Source: Clostridium bovifaecis (lineage in GTDB: Bacteria; Bacillota; Clostridia; Clostridiales; Clostridiaceae). Taken from it: a DNA stretch of 64,000 nucleotides. Position 1 is the first letter of the stretch. Each line of letters opens with the position of its first letter. The notes under the pieces were generated by a model. That model did no database searches, was not told the origin of the DNA, and saw only the letters and a list, made by a program, of their open reading frames with translations. Made by a program: the position numbers and the translations under genes. Positions 56,012-64,000 of the stretch are shown here, one piece after another. The stretch spans positions 1,767,249 through 1,831,248 of the forward strand of contig CP046522.1 in assembly GCA_009738435.1 (NCBI GenBank), given 5' to 3'.

Positions 56012-56053
56012 TTAAATAAATCGATATGTAAAAATACATATCGATTTATTTAA
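56012..56053 (-). terminator. Terminator after purB
   Basis: A 19-bp perfect stem (56012-56030 with 56035-56053) with an A4 (T4 on the minus strand) loop, 17 bases past the purB stop. Confidence 0.75.
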
Positions 56054-56069
56054 AATCTACTAAAAATCC

Positions 56070-57503
56070 TTATACATTTATGGTTACGTTAATCTCTAAT
56101 TGATTTTCATATTTTTCAATAGCTGGTTTTGCTACATTTACTACAAATTCTTCAACTTGACCTGGGGCTCTGCCAATGAAATTTTCAGGATTTACTATAG
56201 AACGTATTTCATCTTCATTCATGTAGAAAGAATTATCATTTATAATTCTTTCTATCAAATCATTGTTAAGTCCTTCCTCTTTGATTCTTTTAGCAGTCTG
56301 CATAGAAAGAACTCTTATTTTCTCATGCAATTCCTGCCTATCCCCTCCTCTTTTGACAGCTTCCATCAATATATTTTCTGTAGCCATAAAAGGAAGTTCG
56401 TTATTTATATGCGATTGAATTACTTTTTCATAAACAACCATATTTTCTGTTATATTAATATATAAATTTAAAACTCCATCCAATGCTAAAAAACATTCGG
56501 AAACAGCTAAACGTTTATTCGCTGAATCATCTAGTGTTCTTTCGAACCATTGAGTTGCTGCTGTTATTGCAGGGTTTAGAGAATTTGTAATTACAAATCT
56601 GCTTAATGCGCTAATTCTTTCGGATCTCATAGGATTCCTTTTATACGCCATAGCTGAAGAACCCACTTGGCTTTTTTCGAAGGGTTCCTCCATTTCTTTC
56701 ATGCTTTGAAGTATTCTTAAGTCATTACTAAATTTATAGGCACTTTGTGCTATTTCAGATAATGTATTTAAAATAATAGAGTCTACTTTTCTAGGATAAG
56801 TTTGACCGGTAACTTCATAAGTTGAATCGAATCCTATCTTATGAGCAACTAAAGCATCCAATTTCTTTACCAGTTCCTCATCATTATTAAATAAGTTCAT
56901 GAAACTTGCTTGAGTTCCTGTAGTTCCCTTTACGCCTCTTAATTTTAATCTATCTATAACAAATTCAAGGTTTTCCAGATCTAAAATTAAATCCTGCATC
57001 CATAATGTAGCTCTCTTCCCTACTGTAGTTAATTGAGCTGGTTGTAAATGCGTAAAACCTAATGTGGGAAGACTTTTATATTTTATTGCAAATTTAGATA
57101 GATTATCTATAACCTTAAGTATTTTATTTCTTATAAGTACAAGTCCATCTCTCATAATTATTAAATCTGTATTATCCCCCACATAACAACTTGTAGCTCC
57201 TAAATGTATTATACCTTTAGCTTTAGGACATTGCAGTCCATAAGCATATACATGACTCATTACATCATGCCTTATTTCTTTTTCTTTTTTCTCTGCTACA
57301 TCGTAATTTATGTTTTCTACATTAAACTTCAATTCTTCTATTTGCTCCTGTGAAATATTTAATCCTAATTCTTTTTCGCTTTCAGCTAGAGCTACCCAAA
57401 GTTTTCTCCAAGTTTTATATTTCATATCTTCCGAAAATAAATAAGACATTTCAGAAGATGCATACCTACTATTTAACGGCGAACTATAAATATTTTTTTT
57501 CAT
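56070..57503 (-). CDS. purB: Adenylosuccinate lyase
   Basis: Acts twice in purine synthesis, splitting SAICAR and adenylosuccinate. 477 residues of the fumarase/aspartase superfamily with RHDVMSHVYAYG, HLGATSCYVGDN, TLGFTHLQPAQLTTVGKR and the signature GSSAMAYKRNPMRSER. GGAGGTTTCTAT precedes ATG 57503. It stands alone, not in a pur operon. Confidence 0.96.
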   Translation of the reverse strand: MKKNIYSSPLNSRYASSEMSYLFSEDMKYKTWRKLWVALAESEKELGLNISQEQIEELKFNVENINYDVAEKKEKEIRHDVMSHVYAYGLQCPKAKGIIHLGATSCYVGDNTDLIIMRDGLVLIRNKILKVIDNLSKFAIKYKSLPTLGFTHLQPAQLTTVGKRATLWMQDLILDLENLEFVIDRLKLRGVKGTTGTQASFMNLFNNDEELVKKLDALVAHKIGFDSTYEVTGQTYPRKVDSIILNTLSEIAQSAYKFSNDLRILQSMKEMEEPFEKSQVGSSAMAYKRNPMRSERISALSRFVITNSLNPAITAATQWFERTLDDSANKRLAVSECFLALDGVLNLYINITENMVVYEKVIQSHINNELPFMATENILMEAVKRGGDRQELHEKIRVLSMQTAKRIKEEGLNNDLIERIINDNSFYMNEDEIRSIVNPENFIGRAPGQVEEFVVNVAKPAIEKYENQLEINVTINV

Positions 57504-57692
57504 ATAGAAACCTCCATATACATATATTATATAAATAAAAACTTCGTTTATTCATATTATAGCATATATTAATCGTTAAAGTAAGTGTTTTATTCGTTAT
57601 TACGCTTGCATAAAATCTGTTCTATTTCTTTAATTGGATTAATATAATCTACTAAGAACTACATAATTTGATTTATTAGGGGGTACATATCT

Positions 57693-57902
57693 ATGTATAA
57701 GCTAAGCTTAATAGACAAAATTTCTTTGCTCATAGTTATATTTGGTTCTATTAACTGGGGATTAATAGGTTTATTCAATTTTAATCTTGTAAAATTTATC
57801 TTTGGAATGATTCCTTTACTCGAAAGACTAATCTATATAGCAGTAGGGTTATCGGGTGTTAATACGTTGCTATTTATAAAAAAGAGTAGAAGCGTAAGTT
57901 AA
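57693..57902 (+). CDS. DUF378 family small membrane protein (YuzA-like)
   Basis: 69 residues from ATG 57693 behind AGGGGGTA. Two hydrophobic segments and the family motif FGSINWGLIGLFNFNLV followed by ERLIYIAVGLSGV. Function of DUF378 is unknown. It is flanked by the divergent purB and a terminator. Confidence 0.88.
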   Translation: MYKLSLIDKISLLIVIFGSINWGLIGLFNFNLVKFIFGMIPLLERLIYIAVGLSGVNTLLFIKKSRSVS

Positions 57903-57938
57903 AATAAATAAAAGGCTAGTACTAGCCTTTTATTTATT
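57903..57938. terminator. Bidirectional terminator between the DUF378 gene and the HPr gene
   Basis: A perfect palindrome with 18-base arms centred on GTAC at 57920/57921, A/T-rich at both ends. Confidence 0.83.
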
Positions 57939-58194
57939 ATTCAAGAGATTCAATTAATTTTGACATTTCTTCAGCAGCTAATGTTTCATCATCTCCTGAT
58001 GCTGTAACTGTAACTTTAGAATCTTTAGTAACACCTAATGATAAAACTCCTATTAAGCTTTTCACATTAGCTTTTTTATCATTATATTCTAAATATATTT
58101 CGGATTTAAATGAAGATGCCTTTTTTACTAATAAAGTAGCAGGGCGTGCGTGTAAACCAGTTGAACTTTTAACTATTGCTTCTTTTTTTACCAT
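57937..58194 (-). CDS. ptsH: HPr family phosphocarrier protein
   Basis: 85 residues from ATG 58194, chosen for AGGTGAC. It has the PTS phosphorylation His in STGLHARPATLLV and the regulatory Ser in KSLIGVLSLG, so it can both carry phosphate from Enzyme I to sugar transporters and serve HPr-kinase/CcpA control. It is not beside ptsI, so a Crh- or paralogue-type role is possible, but both sites are kept. Confidence 0.9.
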   Translation of the reverse strand: MVKKEAIVKSSTGLHARPATLLVKKASSFKSEIYLEYNDKKANVKSLIGVLSLGVTKDSKVTVTASGDDETLAAEEMSKLIESLE

Positions 58195-58265
58195 GAATGT
58201 CACCTCTATTTAAATATTTTAATCAATACTATTATATCATTATATAAATATTTCTCAACTTTAAA

Positions 58266-59456
58266 TTACATATTGGATACAAAACTTTCAATTCTGTTTA
58301 AGCCAACTTCAATTTGTGTCATTGAAGTAGCATAAGAAAGCCGTACATATTCATCTAAACCAAAAGCTATTCCAGGAATAACAGCTACTTTTTCTTTAGA
58401 TAGTAATGCATCTGCAAATTCTGTAGAGTTATTAATTATACTACCACCGATTTCTTTGCCATAAAAAGCTGATATATTAAGCATAATATAAAATGCTCCT
58501 TGGGCATTTATACAAGATAGGTTCTTAATTGAATTAATTCTAGAAACCATATAGTTTCTTCTTTTTTCAAATTCTTTTACCATAGTGCATAGTTCATCCT
58601 GAGGACCGGTTAAAGCTTCAAGTGCAGCATACTGAGCTATAGATGTTGGATTAGATGTAGTATGACTTTGAACACTAGACATTAGTTTAATTATATCTTC
58701 ATCTCCAGCGGCATATCCAATTCTCCAGCCTGTCATAGCATAAGATTTTGAAACTCCATTAATGACAATAGTTCTTTTATAAGCATCTTCACTTAAACTT
58801 GAGATGCTTATATGAATATTATGCCCATATGTCAATTTTTCATATATTTCATCAGAAATTATTAATAAATTATATTTTTTTGCAAATTCAGATATAGCTA
58901 ATAGCTCCTCTTTATTATAAATAGCTCCTGTAGGATTATTGGGACTATTTATAACGATAGACTTAGTTTTAGGAGTTATGGCTTTTTCTAAAGCTTTTAA
59001 TGTGTACTTAAAATTTTCTTCAGCTTCACACTCTACAAAAACCGGAACACCGTCTGAAAGTCTTACTAACTCTGGATAACTTACCCAATATGGAGTAGGA
59101 ATAAGAACCTCATCACCCGGATTTAAAATCGCTTGGAATACGTTCGCCAAACACTGCTTTGCACCAGTAGAAATTATTATTTGATTAGGTGTATATGATA
59201 AATTATTATCTCTTTTAAATTTATCAATAATAGCTTGTTTTAGTTCAGTTATACCAGAAGCAGGAGTGTACCTAGTTAAGCCTAAGTCTATTGCTTTTAC
59301 AGCAGCTTCTCTAATATTTTTTGGTGTATTAAAGTCCGGTTCTCCAGCCCCAAAACTAATCACGTCAAGTCCTTCTTTAGCCATTTGCTTTGCCTTAGCT
59401 GTTATAGCTAACGTCAATGATGGGCATATATTTTTTGCTTTTTCTGATAGTATCAT
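58266..59456 (-). CDS. Pyridoxal-phosphate aspartate aminotransferase (class I)
   Basis: 396 residues, fold-type I subgroup Ib. It has SFGAGEPDFNTPKNIREAA, TPYWVSYPELVRL, NSPNNPTGAIY, the PLP Lys in VSKSYAMTGWRIGYAAG and a C-terminal VRLSYATS Arg motif. Likely aspartate or a broad-range aminotransferase (AspB/AspC family). GGAGGGAAA precedes ATG 59456. Confidence 0.93.
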   Translation of the reverse strand: MILSEKAKNICPSLTLAITAKAKQMAKEGLDVISFGAGEPDFNTPKNIREAAVKAIDLGLTRYTPASGITELKQAIIDKFKRDNNLSYTPNQIIISTGAKQCLANVFQAILNPGDEVLIPTPYWVSYPELVRLSDGVPVFVECEAEENFKYTLKALEKAITPKTKSIVINSPNNPTGAIYNKEELLAISEFAKKYNLLIISDEIYEKLTYGHNIHISISSLSEDAYKRTIVINGVSKSYAMTGWRIGYAAGDEDIIKLMSSVQSHTTSNPTSIAQYAALEALTGPQDELCTMVKEFEKRRNYMVSRINSIKNLSCINAQGAFYIMLNISAFYGKEIGGSIINNSTEFADALLSKEKVAVIPGIAFGLDEYVRLSYATSMTQIEVGLNRIESFVSNM

Positions 59457-59577
59457 TGTATTTCCCTCCAGTCTTCTTATTATAATATCATATACACAAC
59501 TTTATGTTAAATACTATTTAATATAATATTTTTATAAATATTTGTTATTTCTCAAGTCCTCTAAAAAGCAAATGCTA

Positions 59578-59838
59578 TCACCTAGGCTGAACAATTAATT
59601 TTATAGCCGTTCTAGTTTCCTCGTCTATTTTTACATCTGTAAATGCTGGAATAAAAATCAAATCCATTCCACTTGGAGCGACAAATCCTCTTGCGATGGC
59701 TACAGCTTTAATAGCTTGGTTTAAGGCTCCTGCACCAATTACTTGGATTTCCGCAGAACCAACTTCCCGCAATACACCAGATAAGGCACCGGCTACAGAG
59801 TTTGGATTAGATTTCGCTGATACTTTTAATGTCTCCAT
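59578..59838 (-). CDS. spoVS: Stage V sporulation protein S
   Basis: 86 residues, Alba-like nucleic-acid-binding fold, nearly invariant across spore formers: METLKVSAKSNPNSVAGALS and GALNQAIKAVAIARGFVAPSG. AGGAGGTTAAT precedes ATG 59838. In B. subtilis it is sigma-H dependent and affects septation and coat formation. The upstream promoter here fits sigma-H. Confidence 0.97.
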   Translation of the reverse strand: METLKVSAKSNPNSVAGALSGVLREVGSAEIQVIGAGALNQAIKAVAIARGFVAPSGMDLIFIPAFTDVKIDEETRTAIKLIVQPR

Positions 59839-59890
59839 AATTAACCTCCTGTAATTACAATCGTTATTTTGTAGATATACGCATACCAGT

Positions 59891-59919
59891 ATATTCTACA
59901 AAAAATAAAAAAACCCTTT
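59891..59919 (-). promoter_or_regulatory. Sigma-H-type promoter of spoVS
   Basis: On the minus strand, AAAGGGTTT (59919-59911), 11 bases, then GTAGAATAT (59899-59891). This fits RnAGGAwww-N11-RnnGAATww with one mismatch. The -35 part lies within the rny terminator stem. spoVS is a known sigma-H gene in Bacillus, which supports the call. Confidence 0.6.
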
Positions 59920-59957
59920 ATTTTGCTATTATAAATTGCAAATATAAAAGGGTTTTT
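59907..59957 (-). terminator. Terminator after rny
   Basis: A stem of about 11 bp (59909-59919 with 59947-59957) plus inner TTTTGC/GCAAAT pairs, with a T7 run on the minus strand at 59913-59907. Confidence 0.78.
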
Positions 59958-59967
59958 GCTTTATAAG

Positions 59968-61500
59968 CTATCTTGCATAGTCAACTGATCTAGTTTCTCT
60001 TATAATGTTAACTTTAATCTGACCAGGATATTCCAATTCATTTTCAATTCTTTTAACAATACTTCTTGCCATTTCTATACATCCATAATCATCAATTTCC
60101 TCTGGTTTAACCATAATCCTGACTTCTCTTCCTGCTTGTATAGCATAAGATTTTTCTACACCTTCGTATGAGTTAGCTATTTCTTCGAGTTTTTCTAATC
60201 TTTTAATGTACGCTTCTAAAGTTTCTCTTCTTGCTCCAGGTCGAGCTGCTGATATAGCATCTGCCGCCTGAACGAGTATAGCTTCAATTGAATCATATTC
60301 AACATCGCCATGATGCGCTGCTATAGCGTTTACTACAATAGGTGATTCATGATACTTTTTAGCTATTTCTGCACCTATCAAAGCGTGAGGCCCTTCGATT
60401 TCATGATCTACTGCTTTTCCTATATCATGAAGTAAACCTGCTCGTTTAGCTAAGGTAGGGTCTATGCCAAGCTCAGAAGCCATAAGTCCAGCTAGATAAG
60501 CAACTTCTATAGAATGTTTTAGAACATTTTGACCATAACTAGTACGGTACTTTAATCTTCCTAGGAGTCTAATCAACTCTTGATGAAGACCATGTATTCC
60601 AGTTTCAAAAGTAGCTTGTTCGCCTTCCTCTTTTATTTCATTTTCTACTTCCTTCTTAGCTTTTTCTACCATTTCTTCAATTCTTGCAGGATGAATTCTA
60701 CCATCAATTATAAGTTTTTCAAGAGCAATTCTAGCTACTTGCCTTCTAATTGGGTCGAACCCTGATAAAATTACAGCTTCAGGGGTATCGTCTATTATAA
60801 GATCTACTCCAGTTAAGGTTTCTAAAGCTCTTATATTTCTTCCCTCTCTACCTATAATCCTACCTTTCATTTCATCATTAGGTAAAGAAACCACATGTAC
60901 AGTACTTTCGGCTACATGATCAGCAGCACACCTTTGGATGGCTGTTGAAATTATCTCTTTTGCTTTTTTATCTGCTTCTTCTTTTGCCTTGTTTTCCATA
61001 TCCTTAATCATAACTGCAAGATCATGTTTGATTTCTTTTCTGGTTTCTTCCAACAATAATTGACGAGCTTCTTCTGATGAAAGGTTAGACAATCTTTCTA
61101 ATTCTTGTCTTTGCTTTTCGTAAAGCTCATCCACACTAGATTCTTTTTCAATAATTTCCTGTTGTTTCTTATTAAGGGCTTCTTCTTTCTTTTCAATAGC
61201 TTCACTTTTCTTATCCAGTAATTCTTCTCTTTGGATGATTCTTCTTTCTAATCTCTGAATTTCATTACGTCTCTCTCTTGATTCCTTTTCGAAATCACTT
61301 CTTAGTTTATGCACTTCTTCTTTTGCTTCTAAAATTGCTTCTTTTTTTACTGATTCCGCTTCTTTTTCAGCATCTTCAATAATTTTCTTTGCGTTAACCT
61401 CTGCTTCTGCAATTTTAGCTTGTGATATATTTTTTCTAACATATATTATCACAAATACAGAAATTAATATTGCAATAACTATTAAAACGTATATTCCCAA
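59968..61500 (-). CDS. rny: Ribonuclease Y
   Basis: Membrane-anchored endoribonuclease starting mRNA decay. 510 residues with an N-terminal membrane segment (residues about 3-20), a long coiled coil (about 30-190), KH domain with [19 protein letters not shown], and an HD domain with [10 protein letters not shown] and [24 protein letters not shown] precedes ATG 61500. Position after recA is standard in clostridia. Confidence 0.97.
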   Translation of the reverse strand: MGIYVLIVIAILISVFVIIYVRKNISQAKIAEAEVNAKKIIEDAEKEAESVKKEAILEAKEEVHKLRSDFEKESRERRNEIQRLERRIIQREELLDKKSEAIEKKEEALNKKQQEIIEKESSVDELYEKQRQELERLSNLSSEEARQLLLEETRKEIKHDLAVMIKDMENKAKEEADKKAKEIISTAIQRCAADHVAESTVHVVSLPNDEMKGRIIGREGRNIRALETLTGVDLIIDDTPEAVILSGFDPIRRQVARIALEKLIIDGRIHPARIEEMVEKAKKEVENEIKEEGEQATFETGIHGLHQELIRLLGRLKYRTSYGQNVLKHSIEVAYLAGLMASELGIDPTLAKRAGLLHDIGKAVDHEIEGPHALIGAEIAKKYHESPIVVNAIAAHHGDVEYDSIEAILVQAADAISAARPGARRETLEAYIKRLEKLEEIANSYEGVEKSYAIQAGREVRIMVKPEEIDDYGCIEMARSIVKRIENELEYPGQIKVNIIRETRSVDYAR

Positions 61501-61664
61501 AACAACACCTCCTGACTTTATCTAATTTAGAATAAAAAAATTAAGCGTCATCGAAGTTTAGAAAAGGTGTTATGTTTGTTTATATATAAATCATTTATAC
61601 ATGTTAAACCAGTATTTGTATTCATTTTATATTATTTTTAAATTCATGTCAAGTTTATGAAAAA

Positions 61665-61697
61665 AATGCTAAAGTTTTTTATGTAAATTTTAGCATT
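61665..61697. repeat. Small inverted repeat between rny and recA
   Basis: AATGCTAAA (61665-61673) pairs with TTTAGCATT (61689-61697). It lies just past the recA terminator and may be a second, weaker terminator or an rny leader hairpin. Confidence 0.45.
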
Positions 61698-61703
61698 ATA
61701 AAA

Positions 61704-61759
61704 GTAGCATTTCTTTAATTTATATTAGATTCAGAACCTAATATATAAAGAAATGCTAC
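61704..61759 (-). terminator. Terminator after recA
   Basis: A 14-bp outer stem (61704-61717 with 61746-61759) and further inner pairs around a 9-base loop, directly after the recA stop codon. Confidence 0.78.
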
Positions 61760-61762
61760 ATA

Positions 61763-62812
61763 TTAGTTAGTTGTATCTTCTTTTTCAACGGCAACCTTTT
61801 CAGTAACCTGATTATTAACCCTTGGAGGAAGACCTTGCTTACTTCTTATCTCATTTTCTATTTCAAAAAGCAGGTTGGCATTTTCCCTTAAAAACTGTTT
61901 AGCATTTTCTCTTCCTTGCCCTAATCTAATATCTTTATAGGAAAACCATGCTCCACTCTTTTGAACTATTTCATTATCAACTCCTACATCAAGTACATTG
62001 CCTTCATAGGATATTCCACTACCATACATTATATCAAATTCTGCCTGTTTAAATGGTGGAGCTACTTTATTCTTTACTACCTTTACCCTAGTCCTGCTGC
62101 CTAAAAATTCATCACCTTGTTTAATCGTATCTATTTTTCTAACATCTAATCTTACAGATGCATAAAATTTTAGAGCTCTACCGCCTGGAGTAGTTTCTGG
62201 ATTTCCAAACATTATCCCTACTTTTTCTCTCAATTGGTTTATAAATACTGTAGCACATTTTGATTTATTGATAGATCCAGTTAGTTTTCTAAGAGCTTGG
62301 GACATAAGTCTTGCTTGAAGTCCAACGTGTGAATCACCCATTTCACCCTCAATCTCCGCTTTTGGAACTAATGCAGCAACTGAGTCTACAACTATAATAT
62401 CTATAGCACCGGATCTTACTAATGCTTCACATATTTCTAAAGCTTGTTCTCCCGTATCAGGCTGAGATACTATCAAATTATCTATATCTACGCCTAATGC
62501 TCTTGCATAAACTGGATCTAATGCATGCTCAGCATCTATAAATGCTGCAGTTCCACCAGCCTTTTGAGCTTCTGCAATAATATGCAATGCTACAGTAGTT
62601 TTACCAGAGGATTCCGGTCCATATATCTCAATGATTCTACCTCTTGGAACTCCACCTATTCCTAAAGCTATATCTAAGGATAAACTTCCAGTAGATATTG
62701 CTTCTACATTAAGTACATGTTCTTCTCCAAGCTTCATTACCGAACCTTTTCCGAATTGTTTTTCAATTTGACTTATAGCGGCTTGTAAAGCCTTCATTTT
62801 CTCGTTATTCAT
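61763..62812 (-). CDS. recA: Recombinase RecA
   Basis: 349 residues. Walker [10 protein letters not shown], LexA/DNA loops [21 protein letters not shown] and [21 protein letters not shown] are all intact, with an acidic C-terminal tail. AAAGGAGTGTG precedes, then ATG 62812. RecA drives homologous repair and triggers LexA cleavage. Its promoter carries a clear LexA box. Confidence 0.98.
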   Translation of the reverse strand: MNNEKMKALQAAISQIEKQFGKGSVMKLGEEHVLNVEAISTGSLSLDIALGIGGVPRGRIIEIYGPESSGKTTVALHIIAEAQKAGGTAAFIDAEHALDPVYARALGVDIDNLIVSQPDTGEQALEICEALVRSGAIDIIVVDSVAALVPKAEIEGEMGDSHVGLQARLMSQALRKLTGSINKSKCATVFINQLREKVGIMFGNPETTPGGRALKFYASVRLDVRKIDTIKQGDEFLGSRTRVKVVKNKVAPPFKQAEFDIMYGSGISYEGNVLDVGVDNEIVQKSGAWFSYKDIRLGQGRENAKQFLRENANLLFEIENEIRSKQGLPPRVNNQVTEKVAVEKEDTTN

Positions 62813-62847
62813 ATTATCCCTAATGGGGTCACACTCCTTTCAAATTC

Positions 62848-62896
62848 GAACGTGTGTTCTTATTATGATTATACATGATATTTACAATTAGGTCAA
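62848..62896 (-). promoter_or_regulatory. recA promoter with LexA box
   Basis: On the minus strand TTGACC (62896-62891), 17 bases, TATAAT (62873-62868), then the palindromic LexA box GAACACACGTTC (62859-62848) just downstream. A near-ideal SOS-controlled promoter. Confidence 0.82.
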
Positions 62897-62902
62897 GTAT
62901 AT

Positions 62903-62940
62903 ATAAAAGTTCCTATTTTTGTATTTATAGGAACTTTTAT
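62903..62940 (-). terminator. Terminator after pgsA
   Basis: A 14-bp perfect stem (62903-62916 with 62927-62940), a 10-base loop and an A/T-rich tail, ending just before the recA -35 box. Confidence 0.82.
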
Positions 62941-62970
62941 TATAATTATATCCATTTAAATTTAAATTAA

Positions 62971-63513
62971 TCAATGAGTAGTACTGATTGCTTTTTTGTT
63001 TTTTACAAAGTAGTCAACTCCTGAAATCACTGTTATAATAACAGCTGCTGCTATGCTTATGTATGTAATATATCTTATATATACTGGATTATATACTAAA
63101 GTTATTAGACCGAAGATTATTGCAATTATCTGTATAACTGTTTTAATCTTACCCCACCAGCTAGCAGCTATAACTACTCCCTCTGAAGCTGCAACTGCTC
63201 TCAAGCCTGTAACTGCAAATTCTCTTCCTATGATTATCATAGCTGCCCACGTAGGAATAATATTATACTCTACCAATGATACTAGTGCTGAGGTCACAAG
63301 CAACTTATCCGCTAATGGATCCATAAACTTCCCGAAGTTTGTTATCTCATTTCTACTTCTAGCAACATATCCATCCAGCTTATCTGTTAAGGCCGCAATT
63401 ACAAAAATAAGAATAGCAACTAAAATAGAGTAAGGCTTATTTAAAGCCATGAAAAGTAAGAAAATCGGTACTAGAATAATTCTAATTATCGTGAGTTTAT
63501 TAGCAAGATTCAT
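62971..63513 (-). CDS. pgsA: CDP-diacylglycerol-glycerol-3-phosphate 3-phosphatidyltransferase
   Basis: Makes phosphatidylglycerol phosphate at the membrane. 180 residues from ATG 63513, chosen for AGGAG with 9-base spacing. The CDP-alcohol phosphotransferase motif LDGYVARSRNEITNFGKFMD with DPLADK is complete, and about five hydrophobic segments follow. It overlaps the end of rimO by 14 bases, so it is co-transcribed. Confidence 0.95.
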   Translation of the reverse strand: MNLANKLTIIRIILVPIFLLFMALNKPYSILVAILIFVIAALTDKLDGYVARSRNEITNFGKFMDPLADKLLVTSALVSLVEYNIIPTWAAMIIIGREFAVTGLRAVAASEGVVIAASWWGKIKTVIQIIAIIFGLITLVYNPVYIRYITYISIAAAVIITVISGVDYFVKNKKAISTTH

Positions 63514-64000
63514 GATAAACAACTCCTATTAAATCATATTCTAAGGCATCAGTTATCAACACCTCAATAAAGTCTCCTATATTTAATATTTTATCATATT
63601 TAAAGAAAATTGCACCATCTATTTCAGGAGCCATTTCATAACTTCTTCCGAACCAATATTCATTATTATCTTTTCCTTCTACAATCACTTTAAACTTTTC
63701 ACCAATTTTGGACTTATTTTTCTCTTTAGATATATCCTGCTGAATTAACATTATTTCTTCTAATCTGTTGTCTTTTGTTTTCTCATCAATTTGATCTTTC
63801 ATTTTTGCAGCAGGAGTGTCTTCTTCTTGAGAGTATTTAAAAACTCCTAGCTTATCAAACTTAATTTCTTTTACAAACTCTTTTAATTCATTAAACTCTT
63901 CTTCAGTTTCTCCTGGAAAACCTACTATTATAGAAGTACGAAGTACTAGACCATCTACTGAGTCTTTCATCTTTTTTATATTATTTATAATAAGTTCTTT
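63500..64000 (-). CDS. rimO: Ribosomal protein S12 methylthiotransferase RimO (N-terminal part outside window)
   Basis: C-terminal third of a radical-SAM methylthiotransferase that modifies S12. The frame is open to the right edge; an internal Met at 63970 is not the start. [34 protein letters not shown] and the TRAM-like tail are seen. RimO rather than a second MiaB is favoured by the SQEEDTPAA wording and by the conserved rimO-pgsA-recA order. Confidence 0.9.
   Translation of the reverse strand, partial: KELIINNIKKMKDSVDGLVLRTSIIVGFPGETEEEFNELKEFVKEIKFDKLGVFKYSQEEDTPAAKMKDQIDEKTKDNRLEEIMLIQQDISKEKNKSKIGEKFKVIVEGKDNNEYWFGRSYEMAPEIDGAIFFKYDKILNIGDFIEVLITDALEYDLIGVVYHESC

Noticed and set aside
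1..64000. Search by eye for CRISPR arrays, tRNA and rRNA genes
   Set aside because: No regularly spaced direct repeats, cloverleaf-like segments or conserved rRNA stretches were seen. The repeats found are inverted or transposon-related.

Overview
The window is AT-rich DNA from an endospore-forming, low-GC Gram-positive anaerobe, almost certainly Clostridium sensu stricto or a close relative. The evidence is a spoIIIA cluster, spoIVB, spo0A, spoIIM, spoVS, a ytfJ/gerW homologue and a CotS-type coat protein. An IspH enzyme fused to S1 domains, a typically clostridial arrangement, and strong AGGAGG-type ribosome sites point the same way. No rRNA, tRNA or CRISPR array was recognised.

Layout. 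1-5 kb: spoIIIAA-AH (engulfment secretion channel), with spoIIIAA cut by the window edge. 5-15 kb: asp23-like gene, nusB, folD, xseA-xseB, ispA, dxs, tlyA, nadK, argR, recN, the classic Firmicute block. 15-26 kb: spoIVB, spo0A, spoIIM, a xerD-like gene, two D,D-carboxypeptidase genes, a CCA-transferase-like gene, scpA-scpB, and a leftward ytfJ-DUF2953 pair. 26-30 kb: an uncharacterised two-gene oxidoreductase operon behind a near-perfect Rex operator, then an NADH oxidase with a Fur/PerR-like box on its promoter. 30.3-33.7 kb: a nested mobile region. An IS1182-family element sits in the NADH oxidase terminator, and an IS110-family element sits in the IS1182 leader. The IS110 element carries a structured, promoter-preceded non-coding region that is a good bridge RNA candidate. 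34-44.6 kb: K+ channel, RNA methyltransferase, HNH protein, pseudouridine synthase, RpiR regulator, BaiN-like flavoprotein, cmk, ispH-S1 fusion, cotS-like gene and an acetyltransferase. 45-53.5 kb: miaB, mutS, mutL, miaA, hfq, ynbB-like gene. 53.6-64 kb, mainly leftward: lexA, a second tyrosine recombinase, purB, HPr, aminotransferase, spoVS, rny, recA, pgsA and rimO (cut by the edge). The divergent Cys-rich gene at 54335 and a DUF378 gene run rightward.

The most striking global feature is that at least a dozen otherwise well conserved genes are broken by single-base length changes, nearly all in A/T homopolymers. They are spoIIIAB, spoIIIAF, ispA, scpA (two), a D,D-carboxypeptidase (two), thpR-like, the IS1182 transposase, baiN-like, miaB, mutL, the xer gene by lexA, and two small genes. 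In every case one base (or the equivalent) restores a protein of family length. This looks like uncorrected homopolymer sequencing error. Because mutL itself is broken at an A14 tract, a real mismatch-repair-deficient mutator lineage must also be considered. Broken frames are typed as pseudogene below, but most are probably functional in the cell.

Regulation readable from sequence: a sigma-H promoter overlapping a 0A box at spo0A, a sigma-H-like promoter at spoVS, LexA boxes at lexA and recA, a Rex box, a Fur/PerR-like box, and a palindrome at the rpiR-type gene. Many strong hairpin terminators, several shared by convergent genes, separate the transcription units.
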